Shown piece after piece: positions 49,801-63,981 of a stretch of DNA of 64,000 bases. Below the pieces are notes generated by a model. The model made no database searches and was not told where the DNA came from. It worked only from the letters and a program-made list of their open reading frames with translations. Both the position numbers and the translations under genes were made by a program. This DNA is from Piromyces finnis. Its lineage: Eukaryota; Neocallimastigomycota; Neocallimastigomycetes; Neocallimastigales; Neocallimastigaceae. Where the stretch lies: the NCBI GenBank assembly GCA_002104945.1, contig MCFH01000037.1, forward strand, positions 163,501 to 227,500. Reading direction: 5' to 3'. Position 1 is the stretch's first letter, and each line of letters begins with the position of its first letter.

Positions 49801-52800
49801 AAAATTGAACAGTCAGGTAGAGATCAAAGATGGGAATTTGATAGAAAAAAGTTATTTGAACAAACTAATTATATGGCTTTAAGATGTGCTGATTTATATG
49901 AAATTTGTGAAGTAATGGAACAATTTTATAATATATTTGGACCAGAATTAAAAGCTGTTACTGGTGATCCACAAAAAATTGATGAAGTTTTAAGAAGAGT
50001 TGAAGGTTTAATTGTTCCATTTGAAACAATTCAATTTGATATGTTTTCAAATAAGTAAGATATTTATCTATATTATATTGTTATTATGTAGAAAGAAAAT
50101 TTGGTAATTAATTAAATATCATTTTTTAGATATCAAACGATATGGAAGGGTTTAATGATAAAATTTAGAGAACAAATAATAAAAATTGAAGATATGGCAA
50201 AACAATTTATTGATGCATCTTTTAAGAAGTTACGTTCAGCAAAGGGTGCATTTGATCTTCTACAAAATATTAAAAATATTAAGAGTAGAGAAAGTATAAA
50301 TAAACAAATGATGGGTAAATTTGATGAAATTTTAGCTCAATATTCTAAAGAAGTTGATGAAATTGATAGAATATTTAGGGAAAATAAGTATGATTAATTA
50401 TTAGATTGATTTTTTATACTTGAATTTATTTTTCATAAAAATTAAATTATTATTATTAATCTTTGATAAGGGATGATCCACCGTGTGCTAAAAATCAACC
50501 AAAATTAGCAGGTGCTATTTCTTGGTCTAAAAGTCTATTTTTACATATTAAAAAACCAATCGTTAGATTCCAATCATTACAAGGTAATTAAAATAATAAA
50601 TTACATATATATTTTTATTTTAGAAAAAATATTCATTTTATTTTTTAAATCAATTTTATTAAAGAAATGTTACAAAGCGAATTGGGTCGTCAAGTCACTA
50701 AGAAATATTTAATGGTTGCTAAAACTATGAAAGAATATGAAGAACAGGTAAGTAATAAAAAATTAAATGAAATTTATTTTAAGCTAATTTTAATTCCAAT
50801 ATATATATAATTTCTATTATTATTAATTATTATAATTAAAAGCTTTATTCACAATGGTGTAAAATGGTAGAAGTAAATGCACTTCAATATTTAAAAGTTC
50901 ATATTTTAGCAAAAGAACCCGTTATTACTATTAATGGACAACCACCATCATTATCATTAGAAGATAAACAACAATCAACTAATATAATCGAGGAAGAAAA
51001 CATATATATTAATTTTAGACCAGAGTTAGCAGAATTAATAAAAGAAACTAAATATATTGATAAATTAGGTTTCTTTGTTCCAGAATCAGCATTAAATATA
51101 GCATTACAAGTAATTATGATAAATAAATAGATATATATAAAAATCAAAAAAATTTAAAAAATTAGATATATTATAGTAATTTAAAATAAATTTTTATGAT
51201 AAATAAATAGGAAGAAAAATATTATTTGTATATTGATCAATTAAATTCTATGATTGATTTATATAAAAATGTTTTAAATCAACTTGATTCAACAGAAAAG
51301 AAATTACTTAAGACTCAGATTGAAAGTTTAAATAAAGTTTTAAGTCCAGGATTTAAAAGATTAAATTGGAATAGTTTAGGTATTCCAGAATTCATAAACA
51401 AATGTAATCAAGTATGTAAATTATTAAATAATTAAATGATTTTAGGAAAATATACAATAATATATTAATATATATAATATTTTTTCTATTATATTTTCCA
51501 ATAGGAAATTACTAAATTTGGTTCATTAGTAAATCAAATTTCTAAGAATGCTGCTAATATATACCGTACTGTTGATCAAATCTCACAATCAAATATAATA
51601 TATGAATTCCAAGATGAAGATGAACTATTAGATGCTCATGTAATTATAATATTATATTAAAAAGTAACAATAAAGTAATAATATATAATATGTAATTAAT
51701 AATATTATATTTAAATTTGATATTTTAGGTCTTTTTTGATATGATAAAGAAGTATAGAAATGATACTGTTGAAGGTCTCGTTCAAAAATATACAAGTATT
51801 GGTCCATTATTAATTAAAATGGAAAGTTTAGTAGCTGGTACTAATAGTGGTAGAAGTGAAAAGTTAGAGGATTATTATTCATATTGGGAAAAGAAAATAT
51901 TCTTTGCATTAAATCAAGTAATTATTAAGCATTATAAAGATTATAAAATTCATATGTAATTTAAAATATTAAAATCAATGTTATTTTTATTATACAATAA
52001 ATTAAATACTTGCTCTAGATGGTTTTACATAATATTGTTAAACTTAATCAATTATTAACAGGGAAAGGAAATAATAATGTAAAAAACGTAAAAGGAAAGA
52101 ATCAACCTGCTATTACCCCATTATTTAAAGTTTCAGCTCTTCTATCTGCTCCAGAAATTATTATTTCTCCACAATCAAATGAAATATTTAAAATGATTAT
52201 GAAATTTGTAAAATCTATTGTAGATTCAACCAAAAGTTTCCTTAGATGGGAAAATAAATCATGTGTTCTGACTACACCTCAAAAAGTTAATGAGGATGAA
52301 GAACCAGTTATTTTCAGTTTTTATTCTGATGTTATATATAACGGCAATATCAGTCAAGCAATTAATCAATTAAATTTAAATTTACAAAAAACATTTGATA
52401 AAGTTTCTAGATATTTGGATACTTGGAGAAAATACAGACCATTATGGAAAGTGGATAAAGTCATTACTTTAGAAAAATTTGCTCAGAAAAAGCCACCATT
52501 ACCAGAATATGATCAAAAATTAATATTTTATTCAAGATTAGCATCAGATGTTCAGAATCAACAAGTCACTCAAGATATTGATTTTATTAGAATAAATTCT
52601 GTTCCTTTACGTGATTCAATTCATAAAGAAGCTATCGAATGGGTTAATTCAATAGGAAAACATTTAAATAATGTCGCGAGAGATGAACTAAGTAGTGTAA
52701 ATGATAAAATAAAAATATTTGATAAAAACATTCAAAGAACTCCAACTACATTAGAAGATTTAACATTTGTATTAAATGCAATATCAGAAATTAAAAATTC

Positions 52801-55800
52801 AACAGAAGAAGTAGAAATGCAATATTTAAATATAAAAGAAGCATATAGAGTATTAATGATGTATAATTGCAAATTTGATGAAGAAGAAAAGAAACAATCT
52901 GATGAATTATATGATAGATGGATTGAATTAGTGAATAAATCAAAAGGTGTTGATGATCTATTGATTCCAGTTAAGGTCACGTTTACCAATACTACTTGTA
53001 ATCAAGTAAGCGACTTCCAGCGTGAAATTAATGACTTTTATGATGAATTTGTAACAAATGGCCCTGGATCAGAAGGTATGAATATGGATGTTGGATTAGA
53101 TCTTTTAAAGAATGCAAAAATTAAAGTTAACAATTTTTTGAAAAAAAGAGAAAATTTAATTACTGCTGAAAAGCTATTTGATTTAACTATTACTTCATAT
53201 CCAAAATTATTTGAATTAGAAAGTCAAATAAAGCTATTAGACAAGATTTATAGTCTTTATTCTGAAGTTCAAGAAAGTATTAAAGATTGGTCAACAACAT
53301 TATGGATTAATCTTGATATTGTTGTATTAAATAAAGGTATAGATTCTTTCAACCATCGTCTTAAAACAATGCCAAAAGAATTAAAACAACAACCTCCATA
53401 TAATGTTGTTGCAGAAAAAATTATGGCATTTAAAAATTCAATCCCATTATATGTTGATTTAAAGAATGAAGCATTGAGAGAAAGACATTGGAAAAAATTA
53501 ATGGAAATAACAGGAAAAAATTTCGATATGAATCCGGAAACATTTACATTGGAAAAATTATTTAGTATGAATCTTCATGAACACACTGAAGTTATTGAAG
53601 AAATTGTTAGTGGTGCAACTAAAGAATTAAATATAGAAAATGGAATTAAAGAAATTGAAACCACTTGGAGAAACATGAAATTCACTGTTACAAAATATAT
53701 GAAGGGTACTGAAGATAGAGGATACATTTTGGGTGCAACTGATGAAATTATGGTCATTTTAGATGATAATTCTATGAATTTACAAAGTATGGGTACGTCA
53801 AGATTTGCATCAGCATTTTTATCTGTTGTTCAACAGTGGGAAAAAAATTTATCACATATTGGTGAAGTTATCGAAATTTGGATGATTGTTCAACGTAAAT
53901 GGATGTATTTAGAATCAATTTTCATTGGTAGTGATATTAGATTACAATTACCAGAAGAAGCCCAAAAATTTGATAGAATTGATAAATCGTTTAAAAAAAT
54001 AATGAATGAAACAGCAAAGCATAGCAATGTATTAGATGCTTGTAATATTGATGGTAGATTAGGTCTTTTACAAGGTCTTTCTGCCGACTTAGAAGCATGC
54101 CAAAAAAGTTTAAGTGATTATTTAGAAACTAAGAGAAATGCGTTTTCAAGATTCTTCTTTATTTCAGATGAAGAATTATTAAGTATTTTAGGTAGTAATG
54201 ATCCAGAGAGCGTTCAAGAACATATTATTAAAATGTTTGATAATATTTTAAAACTAATATTTGGTACTGGTAAATATGAGGGTTATGTTGTAGGTATGCA
54301 ATCAAGTGAAGGTGAAGTAATGAATTTTAGAAAACCTACACCTACTGAAGATAATGTTGAAAATTGGATGGTTTTAGTTCAAGAAGAAATGAAAAGAACT
54401 AATAGATTAATTCATAAAGAAGCTATTTTCTACTATACTGAAATGAATAGAAATGATTGGATTCATAGTTATCAAGGTATGGTTATTTTGGCTGGTAGTC
54501 AGGTTTGGTGGACATGGGAAGTAGAAGATGTATTTAAGAAGATTAAGCAAGGAAATAAGTTAGCAATGAAAAAATATAATAAAAAACTAGGAGACCAACT
54601 TGAAAAATTAGTTATTGAAGTTAGATCAAATTTGACTGCTAATGAACGTAAGAAAATTAATACTCAAATTATTATTGATGTCCATGCCAGAGATATTATT
54701 GATAGATTTGTAAGAGATAGTATTATGGATAAAAACGAATTTGAATGGGAAAGTCAACTTCGTTTCTATTGGGATAAAGAGTGTGATTCTCTTCTTATTA
54801 AACAATGCAATGGTATATTTGATTATGGTAATGAATATATGGGTCTTAATGGGCGTCTTGTAATCACACCATTAACTGATAGATGTTATTTAACTTTAAC
54901 TCAAGCTCTTTCTATGATGCTTGGTGGTGCTCCAGCTGGTCCAGCTGGTACAGGAAAAACTGAAACAGTTAAAGATTTAGCAAAGGCTATGGGTTTACTT
55001 TGTATTGTTACTAATTGTGGTGAAAGTATGGATTATCAAAGTATTGGTCAGATTTTTGCTGGTCTTACGCAAACTGGTGCTTGGGGTTGTTTTGATGAAT
55101 TTAATCGTATTGAACTATCAGTATTATCTGTTATTTCAGCTCAAATCAAGACTATTCAAAATGCTTTAGTAATGGGATTAAAGAGATTCCAATTTGAAGG
55201 AAATGAAATTACTTTAGATAAAAAATGTGGTATTTTTATTACAATGAATCCTGGTTATGCTGGTAGAACAGAACTTCCAGATAATCTAAAGGCATTATTT
55301 AGACCTGTTGTTATGGTTGTAAGTATTATAAATAATAAATAAAAGATAAATTAAATATTCTTAAAAGTAATTATTCATTATGTTATTTTAAATTTTAATT
55401 GTTAATTTAGGTTCCAGATTTAGAACTTATTTGTGAAATTATGCTTTTCTCTGAAGGTTTTACTATGGCCAAAACATTAGCAAAGAAAATGGTTGTGTTG
55501 TATAAACTTTCCAAGGGACAATTGTCAAAACAACATCACTATGATTTTGGTTTAAGAGCCTTAAAATCTGTATTAGTTATGGCAGGAAGTTTAAAGAGAG
55601 GTTCTCCCGATTTAGATGAAGATGTGGTATTGATGAGAGCATTAAGAGATATGAATTTACCAAAATTTGTATTTGAAGATGTTCCACTTTTCTTAGGTTT
55701 AATTTCAGATCTATTCCCTGGACTTGATTGTCCAAGAGTTAGATATCCAAGCTTTAATGACGCTGTAGAAGAGGTTTTGAAGGAAGATAATATGATTATT

Positions 55801-58800
55801 GTTCCTGAACAAGTCGATAAGGTTGTTCAATTATATGAAACAATGTTAACAAGACATACTACAATGGTTGTAGGTCCATCTGGTGGTGGTAAATCTGTAA
55901 TTATCAATACTATTGCCAAAGCACAAACAAAATTAGGTCTTCCAACTAAGCTTTATATAATGAATCCAAAGGCTATTACTGTTATTGAACTTTATGGTAT
56001 ATTAGATATTACAACAAGAGATTGGACTGATGGTTTACTTTCTAATATATTCAGAGAAATTAATAAACCTACAGATAAAAAAGAAAGAAAATATATGGTA
56101 TTTGATGGTGATGTCGATGCTGTCTGGGTAGAAAATATGAATTCAGTTATGGATGACAATCGTCTTTTAACCCTTCCAAACGGGGAACGTATAAGATTGC
56201 AAAAACATGTATCTCTTCTTTTCGAAGTTGGTGATTTACAATATGCATCACCTGCTACTGTTAGTAGATGTGGTATGGTATATATGGATCCAAAGAATTT
56301 AGGTTATAAGCCATATTTCTTCAAATGGGCTTATGGACATAAGAATAAGGAAGAATCCGATAATTTAATTAAATTATTTGAGAAGTATATCCCATCATGT
56401 ATTGATTATGTATTTGAAGGTATATTCCAAGGAGAAATAACTGAACCATTACAATTAGTAATTCCAATTACTTCCTTATGTATGATTTCTCAATTATGTT
56501 GCTTATTAGATACAATGATACCAGAAGGAAAAACTCAAGTTAGTGAAAATGTACTAGAGGGAATATTTATATTCTGTATTATATTTTCAATAGGCGCAGG
56601 AATTCTTGAAGAAGATAGAGAAAAATTCAGTGAAATGGTTAAAAAAATATCTGATTTATCTCAAATTCATACTAATGGAATGATTGGTATTGGTCAAATT
56701 CCAGGAAATGAAAAATCCTTATATGATTATCTATTTGATGTTAGTAAAGAACAATGGGTATCTTGGAGTGAATATATCCCAGAATATGTCCACGAACCAT
56801 TGAAATCATTTAATGATATATTAGTTCCAACTATGGATACTGTTCGTCACACTTGGTTATTAGATAAATTTGTTAGCATTAAGAAACCAGTATTATTTGT
56901 TGGTGAACCAGGTACTTCAAAAACTGTTACATTACAAAACTATTTACATCAATTAGATCCAGAAAAATATATTGTTTTGAATGCTAACTTCTCAAGTAGA
57001 ACTACATCTATGGATATTCAAAGAAATTTGGAAGCTAATGTTGAAAAAAGAACTAAAGATACATATGGTCCAGCTGCAGGAAAGAAATTAATTGTATGCA
57101 TTGACGATTTAAATATGCCTCAAAAGGATATTTACGGTACTCAACAACCTATTGCATTATTAAAATTATTATTCGAAAGAGGAGGTCTTTATAGTAGAGG
57201 AAAGGAATTAAATTGGAAGCATTTGAAGGATGTTCAATTTGTAAGTGCAATGGGAACTCCAGGTGGTGGTAGAAATGATATTGATCCTAGATTCTCATCC
57301 TTATTTGCAACCTTTAATATTACTTTCCCCAAGAAAGAATCATTAAGTAGAATTTATTCATCAATTATTGAGGGACATACTGTTGGTTTCTGTGATGAAG
57401 TAAAAGCTGTTGTTCCAAAAATTACAGCTATGACATTAAAACTATATGAAGATATTTTGCAACATTTACTTCCAACTCCATCAAAGTTCCATTATATTTT
57501 CAATCTTCGTGAGATTAGTAGAGTTTATGAAGGTATTTATCAGACAGTCCCTGACAATTTTACAACAGCAAGTTCATTTGGACGTTTATGGAGAAATGAA
57601 TGTTTAAGAGTATTTTATGATAGATTAGTAACAGAAGATGATAAAGAGTATGTTAATAATTTAATTAATTCCTTAATTGCTGAGAATTTTGAAGACACTG
57701 ATACTATTACCCGTAATCCAATTTTATTTGGTGATTTCCGACAAGCAATGCAAGAAGAAAATCCAATAAGAATTTATGAGGATTTACTCGATTATAATGC
57801 AATTAGACCTATTTTCCAAGAAATTTTGGAAGACTATAACGATGTTAAAAACAAGATGAATCTTGTTCTTTTTGATGATGCTCTGGAACACTTAACAAGA
57901 ATTCATAGAATTATTCGCTTAAAGAGAGGTCATGCTTTATTGGTTGGTGTTGGTGGTAGTGGTAAACAATCACTTACTAAGTTAGTAGCATATGCAGCAG
58001 GTTATGATGTCTTTGAAATTACTTTAACAAGAGGTTATGGTGAAAATGAATTTAGAGAAAACTTAAAGACCCTTTATACTCAATTAGCAGAAGGTAAAAA
58101 GACAATATTTATGTTTACTGATGCACATGTAGTACAAGAAGGTTTCCTAGAATTGATTAACAATATGTTGACAACTGGTATGGTACCTGCCCTATATGAA
58201 GATGATGAAAAAGATGCTTTAATCAATTCACTTAGAGAAGAAGTAAAAAAGATGGGAATTGTTGAAAATAAGGAAAATGTATGGCAATATTTTATTAATA
58301 AGTGTAATAATTACCTACACATTGTTCTTTGTATGTCACCTCAAGGTGATAAATTACGTGAAAGATGTAGAAGTTTCCCTGGTTTGGTTAATAATACTAT
58401 TATTGATTGGTTCCAGCCATGGCCAGAACAAGCCTTATTTGCAGTTGCTGACGCTTTCCTTGGAACTGGTAATGTTCCTCAAGAAAATAGAGCTGATATC
58501 GTTGCACATATGGTTAAAGTTCATCTTTTAGTTGGTGAGATTAGTAATCTTTTCTTACAGAGATATAGAAGAACAAATTTTGTTACACCCAAGAACTATC
58601 TTGATTATATTAATACATATAATATGCTATTAAAAGATAATTTAGAATTAAATGGAAAACTTTGTAATAGATTAGAAACTGGTTTAGGAAAATTAGAAGA
58701 AGCATCTTCACAATTAGATGTATTAAATGAACAATTAGCAGAACAGAATATCGCTGTCAAGAATAAAACTGAAGCATGTAATCAGCTTTTAGAAGTTATT

Positions 58801-61800
58801 ACTAAGAACACAGCTGAAGCAGAAGAAAAGAAAGCATTAGCTGTAAAAAAGGAGGCAGAATTAACTACACAAACATTACAAATAGCTAGTGATAAAGAAG
58901 AAGCTGAAAATGCATTAGCAGAAGCTCTTCCAGCCTTAGAAGAAGCTAAATTAGCCTTAAATAATTTATCTTCAGCTGAAATTACTGAAATTCGTTCTTT
59001 CGCTAAGCCACCAAAAGAAGTACAAAAAGTATGTGAATGTATTTGTGTTATTAAAGGTATTAAAGATATTTCATGGAAATCAGCAAAGACTATGATGTCT
59101 CAAGTTGATTTTAAATCATCTTTATCTAATTTAGATATTGATAACATTTCAGGTCAACAATTAAAATCAGTGAAGGCTATTATTCGTGAAATGGATATAC
59201 AACCTGCTAGAATGAAAGAAATTTCATCTGCTGGTGCTGGTTTACTACAATTTGTTAATGCAGTTGTTGGTTATTGTAATGTAGCAAAACAAATTCAACC
59301 AAAGAGAAATGCTGTAGCTGCATTGGAAAAGAATTTACAACAAAGTAGACGGGACTATGAAAAAATTACAAAAGAATTAGCTGATTTAAATGATCAATTA
59401 AAATCTCTTCAAGACAACTTCCAACAAAAGAAGACAGAACAAATTGAGCTTAAACAAATGGCTGAACTTATGGAACGTCGTTTAATCGCTGCTGATAAAC
59501 TTATATCTGGTTTGAGTTCTGAAAGAATTCGTTGGTCAAAAGATTTAGAAACATTAAAAGAACAAAGAGTCCAACTTCTTGGTGATTGTTTATTAGAATC
59601 TGGATTCTTAAGTTATACAGGTGCCTTTAATTGGGAATTAAGAAACGAATTAATTTACAATAGATGGGTAAATGATTTGAAAGATAAGAATATTCCAATA
59701 TCTCCTAACTTTAGAATTGAAACATTGTTAGTTACTGATGTTGAAATTAGTAAGTGGGCTTCTCAAGGTCTTCCAAGTGATGAACTTTCAATTCAAAATG
59801 GTATTTTAACTACTAAAGGTACACGTTTCCCATTATGTATTGATCCACAACAACAAGCTCTTAATTGGATAAAAAAGAAAGAAGGAAGTAATAATTTAAA
59901 AATATCGTCATTTATGGAACCAGATTTCTTAAAACAATTAGAAATGGCAATTACATATGGTTTTCCATTTTTATTTGAAGATGTAGATGAGTATATTGAT
60001 CCTGTCATTGATAATGTTATTGATAAGAATATTAAGACTGCAAGTGGTAGAAAGTTTATTGTTCTTGGAGATAAAGAAGTCGATTATGATCCAAATTTCC
60101 GCTTATATTTAGTTTCAAGACATGCTAATCCTGTATATTCACCAAAAATATTTGGAAGCGCCTTAATTATTAATTATAATTTAACATTTAAGGGTCTTTC
60201 AGATCAATTACTCAATGTTGTTGTTAATCATGAAAGAAGAGAACTGGAAGAACAAAGAGAAAGATTAACTATTGAAATGAGTGAAAATAAAAAGTTATTA
60301 AAAGACTTTGAAGATATGCTTTTAAGAGAATTAGCTTCATCTACTGGTATGATGTTAGATAATGTTGAATTAATTAGCACATTAGAAGATACTAAGTCTA
60401 AAGCAAGTGAAATTTCACAAAAGTTAATTTTAGCTAATCAAACTTCAGAAGAAGTTAATAATTCACGTAATGCTTATAGACCAGTTGCAAAATGTGGTGC
60501 GGTATTATTCTTTGTTATAACTGAATTATCTACTATTAATCCTATGTATGAATATTCATTAAGTGCTTTTCTGGAAGTATTTAATTCATCATTGAAGAAG
60601 AGCAAACCAGATCCAGTTCTTTCAAAGAGATTGGTAAAAATTATTGATACATTAAAGTATTCAGTATATAATTATACTTGTACAGGTTTGTTCGAAAAGC
60701 ACAAACTTATGTTCTCTTTCCAAATGACAATAAAATTAATGGATGCAGATGGTAAAATAGATCAAAATGAATTGAATTTCTTCCTTAAAGGAGATATATC
60801 TTTAGATGAACCTGCTATTCCAAATCCATTCCCATCATGGATGACAAATCAAGGATGGAAAAATTTAATAAAATTATCTACTATTAATCCTGTATTTGAA
60901 AATCTTGTAAATGATGTAATGAATAATGAAGAAATATGGAAAACATGGGCTAAAAAAGATAGACAAACAAAGAATATTGTTTTCCCTATGGATTATTCAA
61001 AATCAACAACACCATTCCAACAATTGTGCTTATTAAGATGCTTTAGAATCGATCAAGTGTATAATGCAATTACAAATTTTGTTATTAGTGAAATGGGTGA
61101 AAAATATGTTATGCCACCAGTTATTAATTATCAAAATATTTTTGATCAATCATCTCCTACTTCACCAGTAGTATTTGTTTTAAGTCCAGGTGCTGATCCA
61201 CAGAGTGATTTACAAAAATTAGCAGAAAATCTTGGCTTTGGTGGTAATAAGTTAAAGTTTTTGTCTTTAGGTCAAGGTCAAGCTCCTATCGCACTTCAAT
61301 TATTAGATATTGCTGTTTCCAGAGGTCAGTGGCTAATGCTTCAAAATTGTCACTTGTTAGTAAATTGGCTTAAAACATTGGAAAAAATACTAGATAAAAT
61401 TGAAAAGCCACATCGCGACTTTAGATTATGGCTTACAACTGAACCAATTTCTGGTTTCCCAATTGGTATATTACAAAAATCATTAAAGGTTGTTACAGAA
61501 CCACCTAATGGTTTGAAATTAAATTTGAGAAGTAGTTTCTATAAGATAGCAGAAAAAGACTTGGAAGATTGTGAGCATGAAGTATTTAAATCATTAGTAT
61601 ATATCTTAGCATTTTTCCATGCTGTTGTACAAGAAAGAGGTAAATATGGAAAGATTGGTTGGAATGTTACTTATGACTTCAATGAATCAGATTTTAGAGT
61701 ATCTTATACTATTATTAAGATGTATTTGAATAAGACTTTGGAACAAGATGATCAAAAGATTCCATGGACTACATTGAGATATTTAATTGGTGAAACAATC

Positions 61801-63044
61801 TATGGTGGTCGTGTTACTGATGATTATGATAGAAGAGTTGTTAATGTCTATCTAGAAGAATATTTAGGTGACTTTTTATTTGATTCCTTCCAACCATTCT
61901 TCTTCTATAAAGGTACAAATATCAGATATAAAGTTCCACCTGTAGGATCACGTGAAGATTATATTAATTACATTGAAGATTTACCATTAACCAATTCCCC
62001 AGATGTATTAGGTCTTCATCCTGATGCTGAAATTGGTTATTTGACAACTGCTGTTGATACTATGTGGTCTGAATTATTAAGTTTACAACCACGTAGTTCA
62101 GAAAGTTCTGATGGTATTAGTCGAGAAGACTTTATTGGAGGCATTGCTTCTGACATTCAAGAAAGTATCCCAGCAATATTTGATACTGTTAGAATTTATA
62201 AGAGCTTTGGTACACCAACACCAACTAAGATTGTATTAATTCAAGAATTAGAAAGATGGAATATATTGGTAGAAGCCATGGATAGCTCTTTACGCGATCT
62301 TAGAGGTGCATTGAAGGGTGAGATTGGTATGAGTCAAAAACTAGATGAAATTGCTAATAGTTTATTTGATGGTATACTTCCTGATATGTGGAGAAACTTA
62401 GCACCACAAACTGAAAAGAAATTAGGAAGTTGGATGCTTCACTTTAAGAAGAGATATAATCAATATGCAGAATGGGTTAAAGAAGGTGAACCTATTGTTA
62501 TTTGGTTAGCTGGTTTACATGTACCAGAAGCATATACAACTGCATTAGTTCAAACAGCTTGTAGAAAGAATGGTTGGTCTTTAGATCGTTCAACATTATA
62601 TACAGAAGTTACTGAATTCGTTAATCCAGAAGATATTACAGAAAAACCAGCATCTGGTTGTTATGCTCAAGGTTTATTCTTAGAAGGTAATATAACAATA
62701 TTATAAATTTCGTGTGAATAAACAATAAAACTAATTTTGTATTATTATTTTATAAAACTTATGTAAATATATTAGGTGCTGGTTGGGACCTAGAAGAGAA
62801 CTGCTTGAAAAGATTACCACCAGGAAGTTCACTTTATCAAACACTTCCAATTTTGCGAATTATTCCAATTGAATCTCATCGTTTACATTTAAAGAATACT
62901 TTTAAGACTCCTTTATATGTTACACAACAACGTAGAAATGCATCAGGTGTTGGATGGGTTATGGATGCAAATCTTGCTACAAAAGAACATTATAGTCACT
63001 GGGTATTACAGGGAGTAGCTCTTGTTTTGAATATTAGTGACTAG
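46858..63044 (+). CDS. DNAH10: Axonemal dynein heavy chain, DNAH10 type (inner arm)
   Basis: The motor subunit of an axonemal inner-arm dynein; DNAH10-type chains belong to the two-headed I1/f complex. Eighteen exons start at 46858, 47391, 47643, 48356, 48784, 49106, 49460, 49780, 50130, 50471, 50665, 50843, 51211, 51505, 51729, 52019, 55411 and 62776; all phases close, giving 4,809 residues. The N-terminal tail has a Lys/Glu-rich insert. Four nucleotide-binding loops are intact: AAA1 [10 protein letters not shown] (near residue 2165), AAA2 GPSGGGKS (near 2450), AAA3 GEPGTSKT (near 2793) and AAA4 GVGGSGKQS (near 3141). A stalk of paired coiled coils (near 3385-3690) holds the microtubule-binding part after [13 protein letters not shown]. 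The C-terminus reads [20 protein letters not shown] and [15 protein letters not shown] as in DNAH10. Block IMLFSEGF...[14 protein letters not shown] also fits that class. It shows that the organism makes flagellated cells. Confidence 0.93.
47715..47980 (+). other. Lys/Glu-rich insert in the dynein tail
   Basis: Inside exon 3 of the dynein gene, about 85 residues are nearly all Lys, Glu, Asp, Thr and Pro, with repeated DKK units (for example [20 protein letters not shown]). The stretch lies near residues 188-275 and separates the N-terminal leader from the conserved tail. It is in frame and contains no splice sites. Probably an unstructured linker. Confidence 0.75.
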
Positions 63045-63655
63045 AGAATTGTATTTATTATTATTAAAAAAGAAATTTTTGCAAATACATTTTTAGATAG
63101 ACATCAAAAATATTAATTTAAATTTATAAATATAATACTATGTGTTATTAGTTATTCAATTTTTTTACGCAAATAATCTATTTAATTAACTTTATATTTT
63201 AATAATATACTATAATAAGAGATACATTTAGTTTTTACTAATATTGTATACATATACCACAAATATAAGATACGATAGAATATAATAAAAATAACTTAAT
63301 TTTTTTTCTATAAAAAAATATACCTGTATATTTCATAAGCATTTTAATATTTTAAATAAAAAATATTTGAAATATATAAAATAAAAAACTCAACTGTTAA
63401 TTATAAGTATTTATTTTAATAAACATTTAATATTTGAGATTTAATAAAATTTTTATTAATAAACTATTCATTAAAATTAATAATATTTTAACTTTATAAA
63501 AAACTATAATTAATACATAAATGATGAAAGATATATAATTTATATTATTTTTTTTTATATAATCAAAAAAAAGTATAAAATTAAATATTATACTTTGTAT
63601 TAATAATAATAGAGAGAAAGAAGTACATTATAAAGTTTTAAAATTATTATATACA
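63045..63655. other. Intergenic DNA
   Basis: 611 bp of AT-rich spacer between two rightward genes; dynein 3' UTR and promoter of the next gene. No gene or RNA is supported. Confidence 0.6.
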
Positions 63656-63981
63656 ATGGCAGTTAAAAACAAAGATAGTAGTAAAGGAAAATCAAAGAAG
63701 TCATCAGTATCTACGGCGGCTTCTACAACGTCAAAAGTTCAAAAAGATGTTGTTATTCCAAAACAAACATTGTCAAAAATCATTCCTTTAAAAAGTGATT
63801 TACGAATTGAAGATTTAGATGAAGATGTTTTAAAAGAAAGGTTGATATATAAATATCAAATATATATATATATTATATTATATTTTATAATTCTTAAACA
63901 ATAATTATTTTAATGCATTATATATAGATTAGAACTTTTGAATAAGGAACTTAATTATTATAAGGAAAAATGTAAATCTTT
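63656..63981 (+). CDS. Start of a coiled-coil protein (cut by the window edge)
   Basis: Exon 1, 63656-63840, begins MAVKNKDSSKGKSKKSSVS and continues Ser/Lys-rich to KSDLRIEDLDEDVLKER. A GTTGAT donor and an AG acceptor at 63926-63927 lead to exon 2, 63928-63981, LELLNKELNYYKEKCKSL, with a GTAAGT donor just after. Phases agree (2 then 1). The rest lies beyond the window. A basic N-terminus followed by a helical KER-LxLLxKELxYYKEKC stretch is reminiscent of ciliary coiled-coil proteins, but I do not recognise the family. It lies 611 bp after the dynein gene on the same strand. Confidence 0.65.

Noticed and set aside
52019-55342. Possible separate gene starting at the ATG of 52019
   Set aside because: The ATG is simply the first codon of dynein exon 16 after a CTCTAG acceptor; conserved tail sequence is encoded upstream in phase.
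58259-58531. 90-codon overlapping frame in the dynein gene
   Set aside because: Out-of-frame shadow of the AAA4 region, with no family features.
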